DNA of 64,000 nt from Melioribacter roseus (GCA_020722005.1 DYLP01000005.1:30434-94433), one strand, 5' to 3'; shown: positions 53,445-63,941, numbered from the stretch's first letter. Translations and numbers: made by a program. Notes: generated by a model not told the origin, from the sequence alone.

Positions 53445-55226
53445 ATGGCCTACGACATTCTGACAACGTCAGGTATTAATAATCTGGTGAATTCTTACAT
53501 CACCAATGAAACTCAAAAAAGAGTTACCCCACTTACTACGCGCAAAACCACATACGAAAATATCGTTTCTGCATATTCTACAATAAGTAGTAAACTGGAT
53601 ATATTTAAAACTTTACTGAGCGATTTAAAAAGCACTGCTACCGATTCGATATTTTATTCCAAATTAGCCTCTTCTTCTAATACCGACTTTGCAACTGCAG
53701 TTTCAAGTACCGGAGCCACAGAGGGGAATAATACGATCAGAATAAATCAATTGGCAAAGAACGATGCAGCTTTATCGATTGACATGAATTCAACAGCCGC
53801 TTCAACTGTAATTACTGCACCCGGCACACACGAGTTTACTATAAAAACAGGCGACGGTGCAGGCGGGGAGTTTATCAGTAAAGTTTCGGTTACTTTCGAT
53901 GCGGCTGATTTTGTGTCTGGTTACATCACGAACGAAGCTTTAATGACGAAAATTCAAAATGCAATAAATACTGATAAGGCAATTATTCTTTCGAATGCAG
54001 TAACAGGCAGTACTGCATCAAGCGGCTCGTTCGTCGTAGACCTGAACGGTACTGAAACAACTATAAATTATACCGCCGGAACATACAGCGATGTACTCGA
54101 TAGTATTGTTACTCAGTTAAATAATATCAGTGGTATTACTGCAGAAAAAGTTATAAATGGCTCGTATTACCAACTAAAAATTACTGTAAATGATTCTTCG
54201 GAATATATTACTATTAAAAGCGATATTGGGACACTACTAACAGAACTGGGTGTCAGTGTTACTAAAGAAAAAGGTGCTTCGGGATTAGTAAATGCTTCAG
54301 TGTTTACGCCAGTAAGCGGAAGCTCGCAGTTAAAAATCACATCCCAAAATACAGGTTATAATTATCGAATTACAAATCTTACTGATACAGGAAGTGGGAC
54401 AGCATTGGCAGCTGTCGGATTGAACTTGGGCGCTACACGCCAATCGTTTGTACAGAATAGTTCTATTGGAGATGATACTCCGGGCTATATCTATACAACC
54501 GATTTACTTAATGCAAAAATGATTTTTAACGGCGTTAATGTAGAAAGAAATTCGAATGTAATTACCGATTTGATTTCTGGTACAACAATAACTCTTAAAT
54601 CCGTCATGCAGGCAGGAGACCCGGAAGTTAATATAAATGTCACTAAGGACGTATCGAAAATAAAAGATAAGATAAACGAGTTTATTACAAAATTTAACGA
54701 CCTTTATAGCTATCTTCGCGAGCAGACAAAAACAACAGAAACATCAAGGGGCACTCTTAGAGGCGATGCTACTGCAACGGCGCTCGTAAGTTTGTTGAAT
54801 ACGATTGCATATTCAACGGTTGACGGTATAGCCTCTACTAAAATTAATACTCTTTCGAAAATCGGAATTACCTTCAATATCGACAGCGGACTCTCGTTAT
54901 CAAATTCAGACCAACTCGAAAGCGCTATTAAAGATAATCTCGATCAGGTAATTGAGTTGTTTACTTCCACAAATGGAATAGCCACGAAATTGTATGACAG
55001 CGTAAGTCCTTATCTGGGAGCCGATGGATATATTGCAAAAACTAAGTCGACATACGATTCCACTATATCATCGCTAAGTGAAAGCATCGAAGCTGCCCAG
55101 ACAAGAATTGATAAATATGCCGAATCGCTTAGACTCCGTTATCAAAAATTGCAGGTTCAACTGGCTTCAATTATGTCTTCTCAAAATTATTTTTCGTTAT
55201 TTAGTACATCTTCGACCGGCTATTAG
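53445..55226 (+). CDS. fliD: Filament cap protein FliD
   Basis: Cap that guides flagellin folding at the filament tip. The 593-aa product has the FliD N-terminal domain (ILTTSGINNLVNSYITNETQ; NTIRINQLAKNDAA), a Ser/Thr-rich middle with beta repeats (KITVNDSSEYITIKSDIGTL) and the C-terminal domain (KDKINEFITKFNDLYSYLRE; LSKIGITFNIDSGLSLSNSD) with a helical end (RIDKYAESLRLRYQKLQVQL). It starts 2 bases after fliS. Confidence 0.94.
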   Translation: MAYDILTTSGINNLVNSYITNETQKRVTPLTTRKTTYENIVSAYSTISSKLDIFKTLLSDLKSTATDSIFYSKLASSSNTDFATAVSSTGATEGNNTIRINQLAKNDAALSIDMNSTAASTVITAPGTHEFTIKTGDGAGGEFISKVSVTFDAADFVSGYITNEALMTKIQNAINTDKAIILSNAVTGSTASSGSFVVDLNGTETTINYTAGTYSDVLDSIVTQLNNISGITAEKVINGSYYQLKITVNDSSEYITIKSDIGTLLTELGVSVTKEKGASGLVNASVFTPVSGSSQLKITSQNTGYNYRITNLTDTGSGTALAAVGLNLGATRQSFVQNSSIGDDTPGYIYTTDLLNAKMIFNGVNVERNSNVITDLISGTTITLKSVMQAGDPEVNINVTKDVSKIKDKINEFITKFNDLYSYLREQTKTTETSRGTLRGDATATALVSLLNTIAYSTVDGIASTKINTLSKIGITFNIDSGLSLSNSDQLESAIKDNLDQVIELFTSTNGIATKLYDSVSPYLGADGYIAKTKSTYDSTISSLSESIEAAQTRIDKYAESLRLRYQKLQVQLASIMSSQNYFSLFSTSSTGY

Positions 55227-55234
55227 GGGTTATT

Positions 55235-55570
55235 ATGGATAGCGAATTGAAAAATAAATTGGCAGCAATGAATCAGTTAATGGATTTATTGACTTTGCAG
55301 CTCGATTCGATAAATACGAATAATTTTGACGATAAGTTCCAGGAAGCTATGGAAAGTATGATGGTTATCCAGAAACTTAAAAAAGATGTTTGTGAAAAAT
55401 GGGGGAAAGAGTACTTCGAAAAAAATGAACCGAATATCCTTAAAAAAGCTAAACTTATTGAAGAAAAATACGATAATATTATAGAGCAGTTCAGGAATGA
55501 ATTGAAAAAAGTAGAAAAAGAAATTTCAGCCTTGAACAGCCAGAGAAAAATTGTCAATTATATCAGGTGA
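55235..55570 (+). CDS. FliT-like small helical protein
   Basis: 111-aa all-helical charged protein between fliD and flgM, the usual place of the FliD chaperone FliT. Sequence similarity to FliT is not visible beyond helical character (MDLLTLQLDSINTNNFDDKF; IIEQFRNELKKVEKEISALN). Function is inferred from position and size only. A GGGGT-type weak ribosome site lies upstream. Confidence 0.7.
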   Translation: MDSELKNKLAAMNQLMDLLTLQLDSINTNNFDDKFQEAMESMMVIQKLKKDVCEKWGKEYFEKNEPNILKKAKLIEEKYDNIIEQFRNELKKVEKEISALNSQRKIVNYIR

Positions 55571-55574
55571 TAAA

Positions 55575-55835
55575 GTGGACATAAAAGGAATATCAAATAA
55601 TTCGACGTTTACACACGACCCAAACCAGTTGAAGAAGGCTTCGGTTAAGCAGCCGGAACCGAAAGAAACAGACAAAATCGAGATATCTTCCACTGCAAGA
55701 GAACTGGCAAAAAACGAAGCTGCGTCGAAAAAATTGGAGGAAATTAAACAGAAAATCAACTCGAAGTTCTACGATTCAGATGAAGTAATAAATAAAGTAG
55801 CTGAGGCAATCTTAAAAGAATTAAAAGAAAGTTAA
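55575..55835 (+). CDS. flgM: Anti-sigma-28 factor FlgM
   Basis: Inhibitor of FliA that is exported after hook completion. The 86-aa product has an unstructured polar N-terminus and the FlgM core: DKIEISSTARELAKNEAASK, then LEEIKQKINSKFYDSDEVIN and KVAEAILKELKES. GTG at 55575 is chosen because AGGTGAT stands 4 nt before it; an in-frame TTG at 55551 would lie inside the upstream gene. A terminator follows. Confidence 0.85.
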   Translation: MDIKGISNNSTFTHDPNQLKKASVKQPEPKETDKIEISSTARELAKNEAASKKLEEIKQKINSKFYDSDEVINKVAEAILKELKES

Positions 55836-55860
55836 TTTATCATTTCATACATACTCCTTT

Positions 55861-55884
55861 GGCGGGCATACGTCCGCCTTTTTT
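55861..55884 (+). terminator. Rho-independent terminator after flgM
   Basis: GGCGGGC (55861-55867) pairs with GTCCGCC (55872-55878), one G-T pair, loop ATAC, followed by six Ts. On the opposite strand no T run follows, so it mainly ends the fliC-flgM unit and protects against convergent transcription of the minus-strand kinase genes. Confidence 0.88.
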
Positions 55885-57796
55885 ATTCTTTTAAAACACT
55901 TTCTAAAGCTTCTAATAACTCTTCTTTTGTAAATGGCTTTACAAGGATTTTATTGAATCCGCAAGTATGAAACCGCTCTTTGTCGAGATTGCTTGCATAA
56001 CCAGTTACTGCAATTATTGGGGTGTTTCTGTATTCTTCTATCTTGCGCAATTCTTTTGTGAGTTTTATACCGTCCATTCCCATTCCGAGATGGATGTCCA
56101 TTAATATCATCGAGTACTTTTTCTGGACAACCATTTTCAAAGCTTCTTTTGCGTTTAAGGCACTGTCGATTTCAGCTTTTTCATTTAAAAAGGATTTTAT
56201 TACTTCCTGATTTATGATATTATCTTCAACGTAAAGTATTGAAAAGTCTTTTTTGTTAATGGATAATGTTTCTTTTTTTGATTCTTGTTTAGTGCCGGTT
56301 TCTTGCGCAAGAGGCAGGAGGAGAGTGAATGTAGAACCTTCTCCTTCTTTGCTTTCGACTGAAATCGAACCGTCCATTAGTTCAATCATTTTTTTTGTAG
56401 TTGTTAATCCCAATCCTGCGCCTTCGTATGTTCGGTTTGTTCCTTCGCTTACCTGACGGAATTCCTGAAAAATTAATCCTATTTGCTGTTTCGGTATACC
56501 GATTCCAGTATCCGCAATAGTTATTTTTGCGAATTGCTTTTTTGCACTTAATTCTTTTCCGAGTTGAACGGTTATCGATCCTTGAGGTGTATATTTAATT
56601 GCATTATCGAGGATATTGGAAATCGATTGCTCTATGAAATCCTTATATCCTGAAACGATCAATTTCTCACGCGGCGTTATAAGTTTAAAGTCAAGTTTTC
56701 TTTGACTTATTATTTCCTTAAATGGCTCGATAATTAATTCGATATTTTGAGTAAGATTATAATCTTCCCGTTTTACTTTTATTCGACTGCTTTCAAGCTC
56801 CGATAATTCAAGTATCGAGTTCAATGTCTTCATTAATCTTTTGCCAGAGCTGCGAATACGAAGTAACATTTCTCGTAAATTATCATCGTGAATTTCTTCC
56901 ATCATCAACTCGGTCATTCCAAGTATTCCCATTAACGGAGTGCGAATTTCGTGATTCATATTGCTCAAAATGGAAGTCTTGAGAATATTCGATTCTTCTG
57001 CCTTTTCTAACGCTGCCTTCAGAGTTAATTCCATATTCTTTTTTTCTGTAATATCTTCGGAGATTTTAATGAAGTGTGTAATTCTGCCCTTAATATTTTT
57101 TACTGGAGAAATAGTAGCCGATTCCCAGTAGTATTCTCCAAATTTTGATTTGTTAAGAAATTCGCCGTGCCACGATTTTCCGGATAAGATTGTTTCCCAT
57201 AAATTTTTATATATCTCAGGATTTACTTTTCCCGATTTCAAAATCGATGGTTTTTTGCCAATTGCTTCTTCAATCTTGTATCCGGTTACATTCTCGAATT
57301 TTGGATTGACGTACTGAATATAACCATCGTGGTCTGTAATAACTACAATTACTCTGCTTTGTTCAATTGCCTGTGACAAAAGGTTCAACCCAAGAGCAAT
57401 TTTTCTTTTTTCTAAAAGATTATTCCATTCTCTTAGAGTACGTTCCACAATATGGGTTATGTCGAGGAATGTATCTGGCGATTTGACAATATAGTCCATC
57501 ACTCCAAGTTTGATCGATTCGACGGCAATCGATTCGTTGCCATAGCTTGTCATTAATATCAGTGGAAAAAGTAAATTGCCGTCGTCATCTTTCTGGAGCA
57601 AAAAAGTACCGTTACCGTCGGGCAGTTTCCAATCGGCGAGTATTAACATTGGAGAAAATTCCTCGATAGCCTTCATCGCATCCGCAATTGTTTCGCATCT
57701 CTTTAATAAATATTCGCCCGGCTTTTTATCGAATCCTCGTTCCAGTAGTTCATAATGATTATCGTCGTCTTCAACTATCAATATTTTGGTAGCCAT
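55883..57796 (-). CDS. Hybrid sensor kinase: REC-PAS-HisKA-HATPase-REC
   Basis: 637-aa cytoplasmic hybrid kinase. Order: receiver (about 1-125; VEDDDNHYE, Asp in LILADWKLPDGNG), PAS with PAC (about 140-265), DHp with His in LSNMNHEIRTPLMGIL (about 285), HATPase (NILDNAIKYTPQG; ADTGIGIPKQQ; YEGAGLGLTTTKKMIEL) and a C-terminal receiver (YVEDNIINQEV; MILMDIHLGMGMDGIKL; LVKPFTKEE). All key residues look intact. It is transcribed after the next kinase gene on the minus strand, 27 bases downstream of it. Confidence 0.92.
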   Translation of the reverse strand: MATKILIVEDDDNHYELLERGFDKKPGEYLLKRCETIADAMKAIEEFSPMLILADWKLPDGNGTFLLQKDDDGNLLFPLILMTSYGNESIAVESIKLGVMDYIVKSPDTFLDITHIVERTLREWNNLLEKRKIALGLNLLSQAIEQSRVIVVITDHDGYIQYVNPKFENVTGYKIEEAIGKKPSILKSGKVNPEIYKNLWETILSGKSWHGEFLNKSKFGEYYWESATISPVKNIKGRITHFIKISEDITEKKNMELTLKAALEKAEESNILKTSILSNMNHEIRTPLMGILGMTELMMEEIHDDNLREMLLRIRSSGKRLMKTLNSILELSELESSRIKVKREDYNLTQNIELIIEPFKEIISQRKLDFKLITPREKLIVSGYKDFIEQSISNILDNAIKYTPQGSITVQLGKELSAKKQFAKITIADTGIGIPKQQIGLIFQEFRQVSEGTNRTYEGAGLGLTTTKKMIELMDGSISVESKEGEGSTFTLLLPLAQETGTKQESKKETLSINKKDFSILYVEDNIINQEVIKSFLNEKAEIDSALNAKEALKMVVQKKYSMILMDIHLGMGMDGIKLTKELRKIEEYRNTPIIAVTGYASNLDKERFHTCGFNKILVKPFTKEELLEALESVLKE

Positions 57797-57823
57797 AGTT
57801 CCCTCGCACAGAATTATTCGTGA

Positions 57824-60175
57824 TTATTTAAGGTTACTACTTGAGGGCAGTTTAACAAAAAAACTTGTCCCTTTACCGGCACCGTTGCATTCAGCCCAGA
57901 CGGAACCTTTATGTAACTCAACAATTTTTTTTACGATCGATAAACCAATTCCCGTGCCTGCTTCTTTTGGTCCTCCTTTTTCGAATAGATCGAAGATAGT
58001 TCTTATTTTTCCTTCAGGAATTCCCACTCCATTATCGTGGATGATGTATGTGACGTACCTGTCGTCCTGCCTATAATCGATATTGATTATTAAATTTTTA
58101 TCTCTTTTTGAATGCTTTATTGCATTTTCAATTAAATTTTGCCATACCTCTTTGATTTTGAATCTGTCACCTTCGACCGGTGGCAATGAAGGATTAATTT
58201 CGACCTTCGTATCAGGTGGAAGAATCCCTTGCAGGGACGTTAATACTTCACCAATTACTTCCTGCATTGATATTTGAGAAATAGTATTTTGAAGGCGGGA
58301 TATTCTCGATAATCTGAGTAAACCGTCCAGCATTTGAGACATCGAATCGACGGCGCTGGATATTTTTTGGAGATCAGGCAAAATTTTATCTGTCCTGCCT
58401 GACTTTAAATCCTCAAGCACTATACCTATAAAACTTTTTATTGTTATTAATGGACTTCGTAGATCGTGAGAAACAGTGTATGTAAATTTTTCCAATTCTT
58501 CGTTTTTCTTTTCGAGTTCCTCGAGATAAATTTCAAGCGTCTTGCTATACTTTTTAGTATGCGTAATGTCCCTTACAACAGCGCACACGCTTTTGCCGTA
58601 CTTGGTCTTTATCGGGGATAAAATTATTTGCAGTATAAGTTCGTTGCCGCTCGGTTGACGAAAATTAAATTCAAACGGCTTATGGAAATAGAGGTGGCCG
58701 TAGCTCTTAATAATGTCGGGTAGGGGAATATCCGTTATGTTAAGAAAAGGTGGGCGCTGTTCGGCATCAGGAAGGAGAGCGGTGGCAATATCTTTGTAAT
58801 TTTTATTTATCACGTCTTCTTTTTTCAATCCGGTGAAATTCATCATTGCATTATTCCACTCAGTTATTTCACCTTCTTCATTGACTAAAATAATTCCGTC
58901 GTAGAGATGTTCAATTACTGTTCTGAATTTTTCTTCGTTTTCCTGCAATTCCTGTTCAAATTCTTTAAGTTTTGTGACATCTCGTTTAATACCGATAACA
59001 CCGGTTATTTTTCCATATCTGTTCTTCAGCGGAACTTTTGAAGTCAATGCACGGCCAGTTTTATTTTCCGAAGTGATATAAAATTCTTCGTTATTTAAGG
59101 ACGGCAGTCCTGTTGAAATTATTTCTTTTATATTATCAGTAGACGGATTGTATACGGATGACAATTCTTCTTCTTTTTTCCCGAGAGCCTCTTCCTGATT
59201 CCTCAAATTTAGAGATTGCAAGTGAGATTTGTTATTAATCAGGAATCTGCCTTCTTTGTCTTTAACGAATATCTGGTCGGGAATTGAATCGATCAGTGTG
59301 CGTGACAAGTTTCGTTCTCTTTCGAGTTCATCTTCAGCTTCTTTCCACTCGGTAATATTTTCTACTGTGCCGTCGTAATAGATAATTTTTCCGTTTTTGT
59401 CGTATATTGCTTTTGCGCTTTCGCGAACCCAGATGTAAGAGTTATCCTTACATTTCCATTTTGATTCGAATCCAGTAATATATCCTTCTTTTTCCATAAT
59501 GGATTTAAATACCGTTCTATCGTAACCCGATTCGAAACCCTCGTCTTCTAAGTTACGATTGGCAAGCTCTTCGAAGGAATCGTATTTCAGCATATTAAGC
59601 AATGCAAGATTAACGAATAAGATCTTACCGTCGGGTGTAGTTCTGTAGACACCAATGAACATGTTATCGTAAAAAAGTCGTAATTGCCGTTCGTCTTCTT
59701 TAATTTTTTCTTCTAATTTTTTTTTCTCGGTAATATCTCTTCCGACTCCAACAATAGCAACGACCTGCTTGTTTTTATCAAGAATAGCTTTGTCTGACCA
59801 GGCAAGCCATCGCCAACCTCGTTTAGTTTTTGCACGCTGCTCTAGATAGCATGAATGAGGAGGAACGTATAATGCTTTCATTGCCTCTGCAGTAGTTTTA
59901 CGGTCGTCTCGATGGACTAAAGGAATGAATTTTTTCCCAATCAATTCTTTTTCTTTTTTACCGAACAATTCACAATAGGAAGGACTGACAAATAAGAACC
60001 TTCCTTCTATATCTACTTTTACAACGAGGTCTGTCTGGTTTTCTATCACGAGCTTGTAATTTTCTTTTTCGGATAAAAGCTTTTCGTATCTTTTCGTTAA
60101 ACGGTAATACTTACGTTTTAATGATTCAAAATTATCGTGCAATTCACCAGCCGATTTTCCTTTCTCATTCTTCAT
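57824..60175 (-). CDS. Multi-PAS sensor histidine kinase
   Basis: 783-aa cytoplasmic kinase. After a coiled-coil start (about 5-40) come four PAS/PAC units (about 40-165, 168-290, 295-415 and 420-540), DHp with His in [17 protein letters not shown] (about 570) and an HATPase domain ([51 protein letters not shown]). The DHp resembles phytochrome-type HisKA. ATG at 60175 is preferred; an in-frame TTG at 60196 has no ribosome site. Upstream lies an AT-rich divergent region. It may feed the hybrid kinase downstream. Confidence 0.9.
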   Translation of the reverse strand: MKNEKGKSAGELHDNFESLKRKYYRLTKRYEKLLSEKENYKLVIENQTDLVVKVDIEGRFLFVSPSYCELFGKKEKELIGKKFIPLVHRDDRKTTAEAMKALYVPPHSCYLEQRAKTKRGWRWLAWSDKAILDKNKQVVAIVGVGRDITEKKKLEEKIKEDERQLRLFYDNMFIGVYRTTPDGKILFVNLALLNMLKYDSFEELANRNLEDEGFESGYDRTVFKSIMEKEGYITGFESKWKCKDNSYIWVRESAKAIYDKNGKIIYYDGTVENITEWKEAEDELERERNLSRTLIDSIPDQIFVKDKEGRFLINNKSHLQSLNLRNQEEALGKKEEELSSVYNPSTDNIKEIISTGLPSLNNEEFYITSENKTGRALTSKVPLKNRYGKITGVIGIKRDVTKLKEFEQELQENEEKFRTVIEHLYDGIILVNEEGEITEWNNAMMNFTGLKKEDVINKNYKDIATALLPDAEQRPPFLNITDIPLPDIIKSYGHLYFHKPFEFNFRQPSGNELILQIILSPIKTKYGKSVCAVVRDITHTKKYSKTLEIYLEELEKKNEELEKFTYTVSHDLRSPLITIKSFIGIVLEDLKSGRTDKILPDLQKISSAVDSMSQMLDGLLRLSRISRLQNTISQISMQEVIGEVLTSLQGILPPDTKVEINPSLPPVEGDRFKIKEVWQNLIENAIKHSKRDKNLIINIDYRQDDRYVTYIIHDNGVGIPEGKIRTIFDLFEKGGPKEAGTGIGLSIVKKIVELHKGSVWAECNGAGKGTSFFVKLPSSSNLK

Positions 60176-60330
60176 TTGAATTACACCCGAGCTCAAAAAG
60201 TATATTTTAATTAATTATATCTTATTTATTTCTTATTGAAGAACTCAAAAATAATATTCGAATTTTTTCTGAAAAAGTCCACATAAAAGATAAACGCCCC
60301 ATAATTAAAAATAAAAATGTACAATAAAGC

Positions 60331-60357
60331 TTAACTATTTGACGACATTTTCGATAA
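60331..60357 (+). promoter_or_regulatory. Weak sigma-28 promoter of cheW
   Basis: TTAACTAT (60331-60338), 11 nt, TTCGATAA (60350-60357). The -10 box is good; the -35 box fits poorly (TAAC in place of TAAA, one base shifted). The predicted start near 60363 excludes a TTG start at 60339 and supports ATG at 60390. The rest of the divergent gap (60176-60330) is AT-rich; TATAAT on the minus strand at 60214-60219 may serve the kinase operon. Confidence 0.5.
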
Positions 60358-60389
60358 TAGAATGTAGGTGGATTAAAAATGGGGAAAAA

Positions 60390-60878
60390 ATGACCGCACA
60401 AACTATGCAAAAGGTGGAGAATACCGAAATACTTCAACTTGTAAGTTTTTTGATTGGCGACGAAGAATATGGCGTGGATATTCTTCTGGTTCAAGAAATT
60501 ATTCGTATGATGGAAATAACAAAAGTTCCAAATTCGCCCGATTTCGTCGATGGTGTCGTTAACCTGAGAGGCAGAATTATTCCTGTAATTGACCTTAGAG
60601 CAAAACTTGGAATGCCCAGAAAAGAGCACGATAAAAACACGCGCATTATTGTGGTTGAGGTGGCAGGGAAAACGGTTGGATTTATTGTCGATGCCGTAAC
60701 GGAAGTGCTCAGAATTCCTGCCAGCATAACCGAACCACCGCCGGATATTGTAGCCGGCGTAAATGCAGAATTTATTAAAGCAGTTGGCAAGCTCGACGAT
60801 AGATTATTGATCCTTATTGACATCGAAAAAATTCTTTCTACTCAGGAAAAAATTCAACTGAATAATATGAATAAGTAA
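60390..60878 (+). CDS. cheW: Chemotaxis coupling protein CheW
   Basis: Adaptor between chemoreceptors and CheA. The 162-aa product is a clear CheW: LQLVSFLIGDEEYGVDILLV, QEIIRMMEITKVPNSPDFVD, GVVNLRGRIIPVIDLRAKLG and VGFIVDAVTEVLRI. The start follows from the promoter position; a short polar tail precedes the fold. No cheA is in the window, so the kinase is elsewhere. It is the first gene of a small motility set with the hemerythrin and a chemoreceptor. Confidence 0.92.
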   Translation: MTAQTMQKVENTEILQLVSFLIGDEEYGVDILLVQEIIRMMEITKVPNSPDFVDGVVNLRGRIIPVIDLRAKLGMPRKEHDKNTRIIVVEVAGKTVGFIVDAVTEVLRIPASITEPPPDIVAGVNAEFIKAVGKLDDRLLILIDIEKILSTQEKIQLNNMNK

Positions 60879-60888
60879 TAATGTTATT

Positions 60889-60915
60889 TAAAAAAAATGA
60901 CAAATAATGCGATAA
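60889..60915 (+). promoter_or_regulatory. Sigma-28 (FliA) promoter of the hemerythrin gene
   Basis: TAAAAAAA (60889-60896), 11 nt, TGCGATAA (60908-60915). The -10 box is identical to that of fliC at the same spacing. Predicted start is near 60922, just before the strong ribosome site AAGGAGG (60926-60932). Confidence 0.7.
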
Positions 60916-60937
60916 TAAAATATAGAAGGAGGAAAAA

Positions 60938-61345
60938 ATGTCCCTAATTAATTGGAACGACACTTACAGCGTCAAAGTTAGAATGCTCGACAATCAACAT
61001 AAGAGACTTGTTGAGATAATCAATACTCTTCATGATGGGATGAAGACGGGAAAATCAAATGAAATATTAGGGAAAATTATTTTCGATTTAATTGGTTATA
61101 CGAAAACACATTTCCAATCGGAAGAGGATTTATTTGAAAAGTATAATTATCCTAATAAAGTATTGCATAAAAAGGAACACGACGAATTTGTAAAGACAGT
61201 TGGAAAATTCTATGAAGATTTTAAGAGCGGTCGCACTGGCTTGTCGCTCGATGTAATGAATTTTCTGACAAACTGGTTAATAAAACACATTAAAGGCTCG
61301 GACAAAGCATATTCGAATTTTTTGAATGAAAAAGGGATTTATTAA
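60938..61345 (+). CDS. Bacteriohemerythrin
   Basis: 135-aa diiron O2-binding protein. All seven ligands of the family are in place: His21, His58, Glu62, His77, His81, His117 and Asp122. The opening INWNDTYSVKVRMLDNQH is typical. It is a single domain without a fused receptor. With a sigma-28 promoter, and between cheW and a chemoreceptor, it probably supplies or senses oxygen for motility or aerotaxis. No signal peptide, so it is cytoplasmic. Confidence 0.92.
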   Translation: MSLINWNDTYSVKVRMLDNQHKRLVEIINTLHDGMKTGKSNEILGKIIFDLIGYTKTHFQSEEDLFEKYNYPNKVLHKKEHDEFVKTVGKFYEDFKSGRTGLSLDVMNFLTNWLIKHIKGSDKAYSNFLNEKGIY

Positions 61346-61369
61346 TAAAAAATATTATGGAGTAATGAA

Positions 61370-61765
61370 ATGAATGTCAGAAAACTGTATATGTTACTTT
61401 TAGTGCTATTGTTAATGAGAATCGATATTCCTGCATCTTATAACTTATTGATGCCCGGTGACGAAGATTATTTGCCAATCGCTGAAGTAATGCCCGAACC
61501 TGCCGAAGGATTGGCGAATCTAATGAAAAAAATTCAATATCCTGAAATGGCAAAAAAGACCGGGCAGGAAGGCAGAGTTATTGCAATGGCATATATAAAT
61601 GAAAGCGGTGGAGTGGACGACGTAAAAATTATTAAAGGTGTTGGTGGAGGTTGCAGCGAAGAAGTTGAACGCGTCCTGAAATCGAGTAAATTCAAACCTG
61701 GCAGGAAAGGCGGTCAGCCCGTCAAAGTTAAACTTACTATGTCATTTGTATTTAAATTAAATTAA
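61370..61765 (+). CDS. Small TonB C-terminal-domain-like protein
   Basis: 131-aa protein with an N-terminal hydrophobic leader (about 5-22, possible signal peptide or anchor) and a TonB-C fold (about 50-130): IQYPEMAKKTGQEGRVIAMA, INESGGVDDVKIIKG and LKSSKFKPGRKGGQPVKVKL. The long Pro-rich spacer of true TonB is missing and no ExbBD is near. A role in energy transfer to an outer-membrane receptor is therefore doubtful. Position within the chemotaxis set is unusual. AATTATGG gives no strong ribosome site. Confidence 0.78.
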   Translation: MNVRKLYMLLLVLLLMRIDIPASYNLLMPGDEDYLPIAEVMPEPAEGLANLMKKIQYPEMAKKTGQEGRVIAMAYINESGGVDDVKIIKGVGGGCSEEVERVLKSSKFKPGRKGGQPVKVKLTMSFVFKLN

Positions 61766-61779
61766 AACGAGAATGAGCC

Positions 61780-63888
61780 ATGATCTCAATTAAAAATCTG
61801 AAGTTCAAAATAAAACTTCGTCTTTCGTATATTATTCTCGCTGCGATCTTTACAGTAGTAATCGGTAACGACCTTTATCAAATGCTTAAAATAAATAATT
61901 ATAAAGATCAGATATATGCCGATTATATTGCGCCTACAAAAGAAGTAGATGCAATTTCCAGGGAATTTGAAGGACTAAAAAGTACGCTTCTAAAATTTTC
62001 AATACCGAGCTTCGAACCTGAACTCAATAATAATATTACTTCACTTTCAAACTCTCAAGAATTAATTGATACGGCGCTGGCGACCCTTATCAAAAAATAT
62101 GCGGCTACGAGCATCGAAGAAGATTTGAAGAATATCAGTAAAAGCTGGAACGACTATAAAAGTCTTGTAATTGACGGCACAATTAGCGCTACCGCAACTA
62201 AAGACTACGAACTTGCCGCAGTCGTTGCCACTACATCCGGAGAAGAAATTGGCAAAAAAATACTGAGCAATTTCAAGAATCTTAAAGATGATTTGAACCA
62301 AAAGGGCGAAATGTTGAATATGAGTCTTTCCGACGCAATTACTTCGTCCCGTGTGGTTATTGTCATCGGTATTTTGCTGGGTATGTTATTCTTCTTCGTC
62401 GTTTTCTTCTACATGGTTAAATCTTTGATGCTGCCGGTTCAATATATGAAATCAGTAGTAAGTAAATTCTCGGTCGGTAACTTTAACGACAAAGTTGAAG
62501 TGGCTACTAAAGACGAGTTCGGAGAGCTTGGGGGTATGTTAGAGCAATTGAGACACTCGCAACATGAAAAAATCAAAGCTGCAACGGAGATTTCTAAGGG
62601 CAATCTGGATATTGAAATTAAAGTACTTTCTGAAGACGACGAGCTCTCTGAAAGCATGCTCAAGATGATTGGTAACTTGAGGAATTTGATAGACGAATTG
62701 AAATCAATTACAGACGAAATTATCGAAGGGAAAGTAACTAAGCGAGGCAACCCGGAGAAATTCGACGGTGTATATAAAGAAATCATCGCCGGTGTAAACG
62801 CTACTCTGGATGCGCTCTTTACGCCGATCAAGGTTAGTGTGGAAGTGCTTGCCGAAATGGCAAAGGGCAATTTCGACGCACGCGTTAGAGGAGATTTCAA
62901 AGGTGATCATACACTGATCGTTAATAGTATAAATTCCCTTGGCGAATCTTTAACAGATATTTTGAGTAACATTGCCGAAATGGTGAATTTAACAGCTTCG
63001 ATAAGCGAACAGATTTCTTCATCTACAGAAGAGATGGCTGCAGGTGCTCAGGAACAAACCGCTCAGGCAAACGAAGTAGTTCTTCAGGTTGAAGAAATGA
63101 CCAAAACAATAATGAGCACATCTAAAAACGCTACGCTTGCTTCTGAAGCATCCAGAAAAGCCGGTCAGGTAGCACGCGAAGGTGGAATTGTAGTTAATAA
63201 AACTGTCGAAGGAATGAATAAAATTGCTGATTTCGTGGTTAATGCTGCAGGCAAAATCCAGAACCTCGGTAAAAACAGCGAGCAGATCGGTGAAATTGTA
63301 CAGGTAATCGACGATATTGCAAATCAAACTAATCTGCTTGCTTTGAATGCAGCAATCGAAGCCGCCAGAGCAGGCGAGCAGGGAAGAGGCTTTGCAGTTG
63401 TTGCCGACGAAGTAAGAAAACTTGCTGAAAGGACTACTAAGGCTACAAAAGAAATCTCGGATATGATTAAACGTATTCAGGAAGTAACCGGAAATGTTGT
63501 TGTTTCAATGAGCGAAGGGAAAGACGAAGTAGAAACCGGCAAAGAATTAGCTCAAAAAGCAGGTAAATCTCTCGAAGAAATTATACAATCATCCGACGCT
63601 GTGCTCGATGTGGTCAATCAAGTGGCAGCTGCAAGCGAAGAGCAGAGCGCAACCAGCGAGCAAATTAATCACAACGTTGAAACAATTAGCAGAGTGACAA
63701 GCGAAAGCGCAGCCGGAATTCAGCAAATTGCTAGCGCTGCCGATGAACTCAACAGAATGACGAATAATCTGCGCGAATTAATCGCTAAATTCAAATTTGC
63801 TACAACCGGCGAATTTAAACCTCATGGAAACGGAGACGGAAAATCAAAACAAATATCACACAGAGAAGATAAGCTCCTTACAAATTGA
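61780..63888 (+). CDS. Methyl-accepting chemotaxis protein
   Basis: 702-aa transmembrane chemoreceptor. A membrane segment (about 13-33), a helical periplasmic domain (about 35-185), a second membrane segment (about 190-213), then several HAMP-like units in a row (about 214-265, 270-320 and 345-395; NGTLDA-like [20 protein letters not shown]) and the signalling domain with the tip [20 protein letters not shown] and [20 protein letters not shown]. No C-terminal NWETF-like tether. Methylation-type Glu/Gln pairs flank the tip. It ends at a strong terminator. Confidence 0.93.
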   Translation: MISIKNLKFKIKLRLSYIILAAIFTVVIGNDLYQMLKINNYKDQIYADYIAPTKEVDAISREFEGLKSTLLKFSIPSFEPELNNNITSLSNSQELIDTALATLIKKYAATSIEEDLKNISKSWNDYKSLVIDGTISATATKDYELAAVVATTSGEEIGKKILSNFKNLKDDLNQKGEMLNMSLSDAITSSRVVIVIGILLGMLFFFVVFFYMVKSLMLPVQYMKSVVSKFSVGNFNDKVEVATKDEFGELGGMLEQLRHSQHEKIKAATEISKGNLDIEIKVLSEDDELSESMLKMIGNLRNLIDELKSITDEIIEGKVTKRGNPEKFDGVYKEIIAGVNATLDALFTPIKVSVEVLAEMAKGNFDARVRGDFKGDHTLIVNSINSLGESLTDILSNIAEMVNLTASISEQISSSTEEMAAGAQEQTAQANEVVLQVEEMTKTIMSTSKNATLASEASRKAGQVAREGGIVVNKTVEGMNKIADFVVNAAGKIQNLGKNSEQIGEIVQVIDDIANQTNLLALNAAIEAARAGEQGRGFAVVADEVRKLAERTTKATKEISDMIKRIQEVTGNVVVSMSEGKDEVETGKELAQKAGKSLEEIIQSSDAVLDVVNQVAAASEEQSATSEQINHNVETISRVTSESAAGIQQIASAADELNRMTNNLRELIAKFKFATTGEFKPHGNGDGKSKQISHREDKLLTN

Positions 63889-63912
63889 CTTATCTTTCAA
63901 TTAAATAAATAA

Positions 63913-63941
63913 AAGGCTGTCCCAAAAGGATAGCCTTTTTT
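63913..63941 (+). terminator. Rho-independent terminator after the chemoreceptor gene
   Basis: AAGGCTGTCC (63913-63922) pairs with GGATAGCCTT (63928-63937), 10 bp with one G-T, loop CAAAA, followed by a T run. Two more A-T pairs can extend the base. Nothing further is recognised in 63942-64000. Confidence 0.9.
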
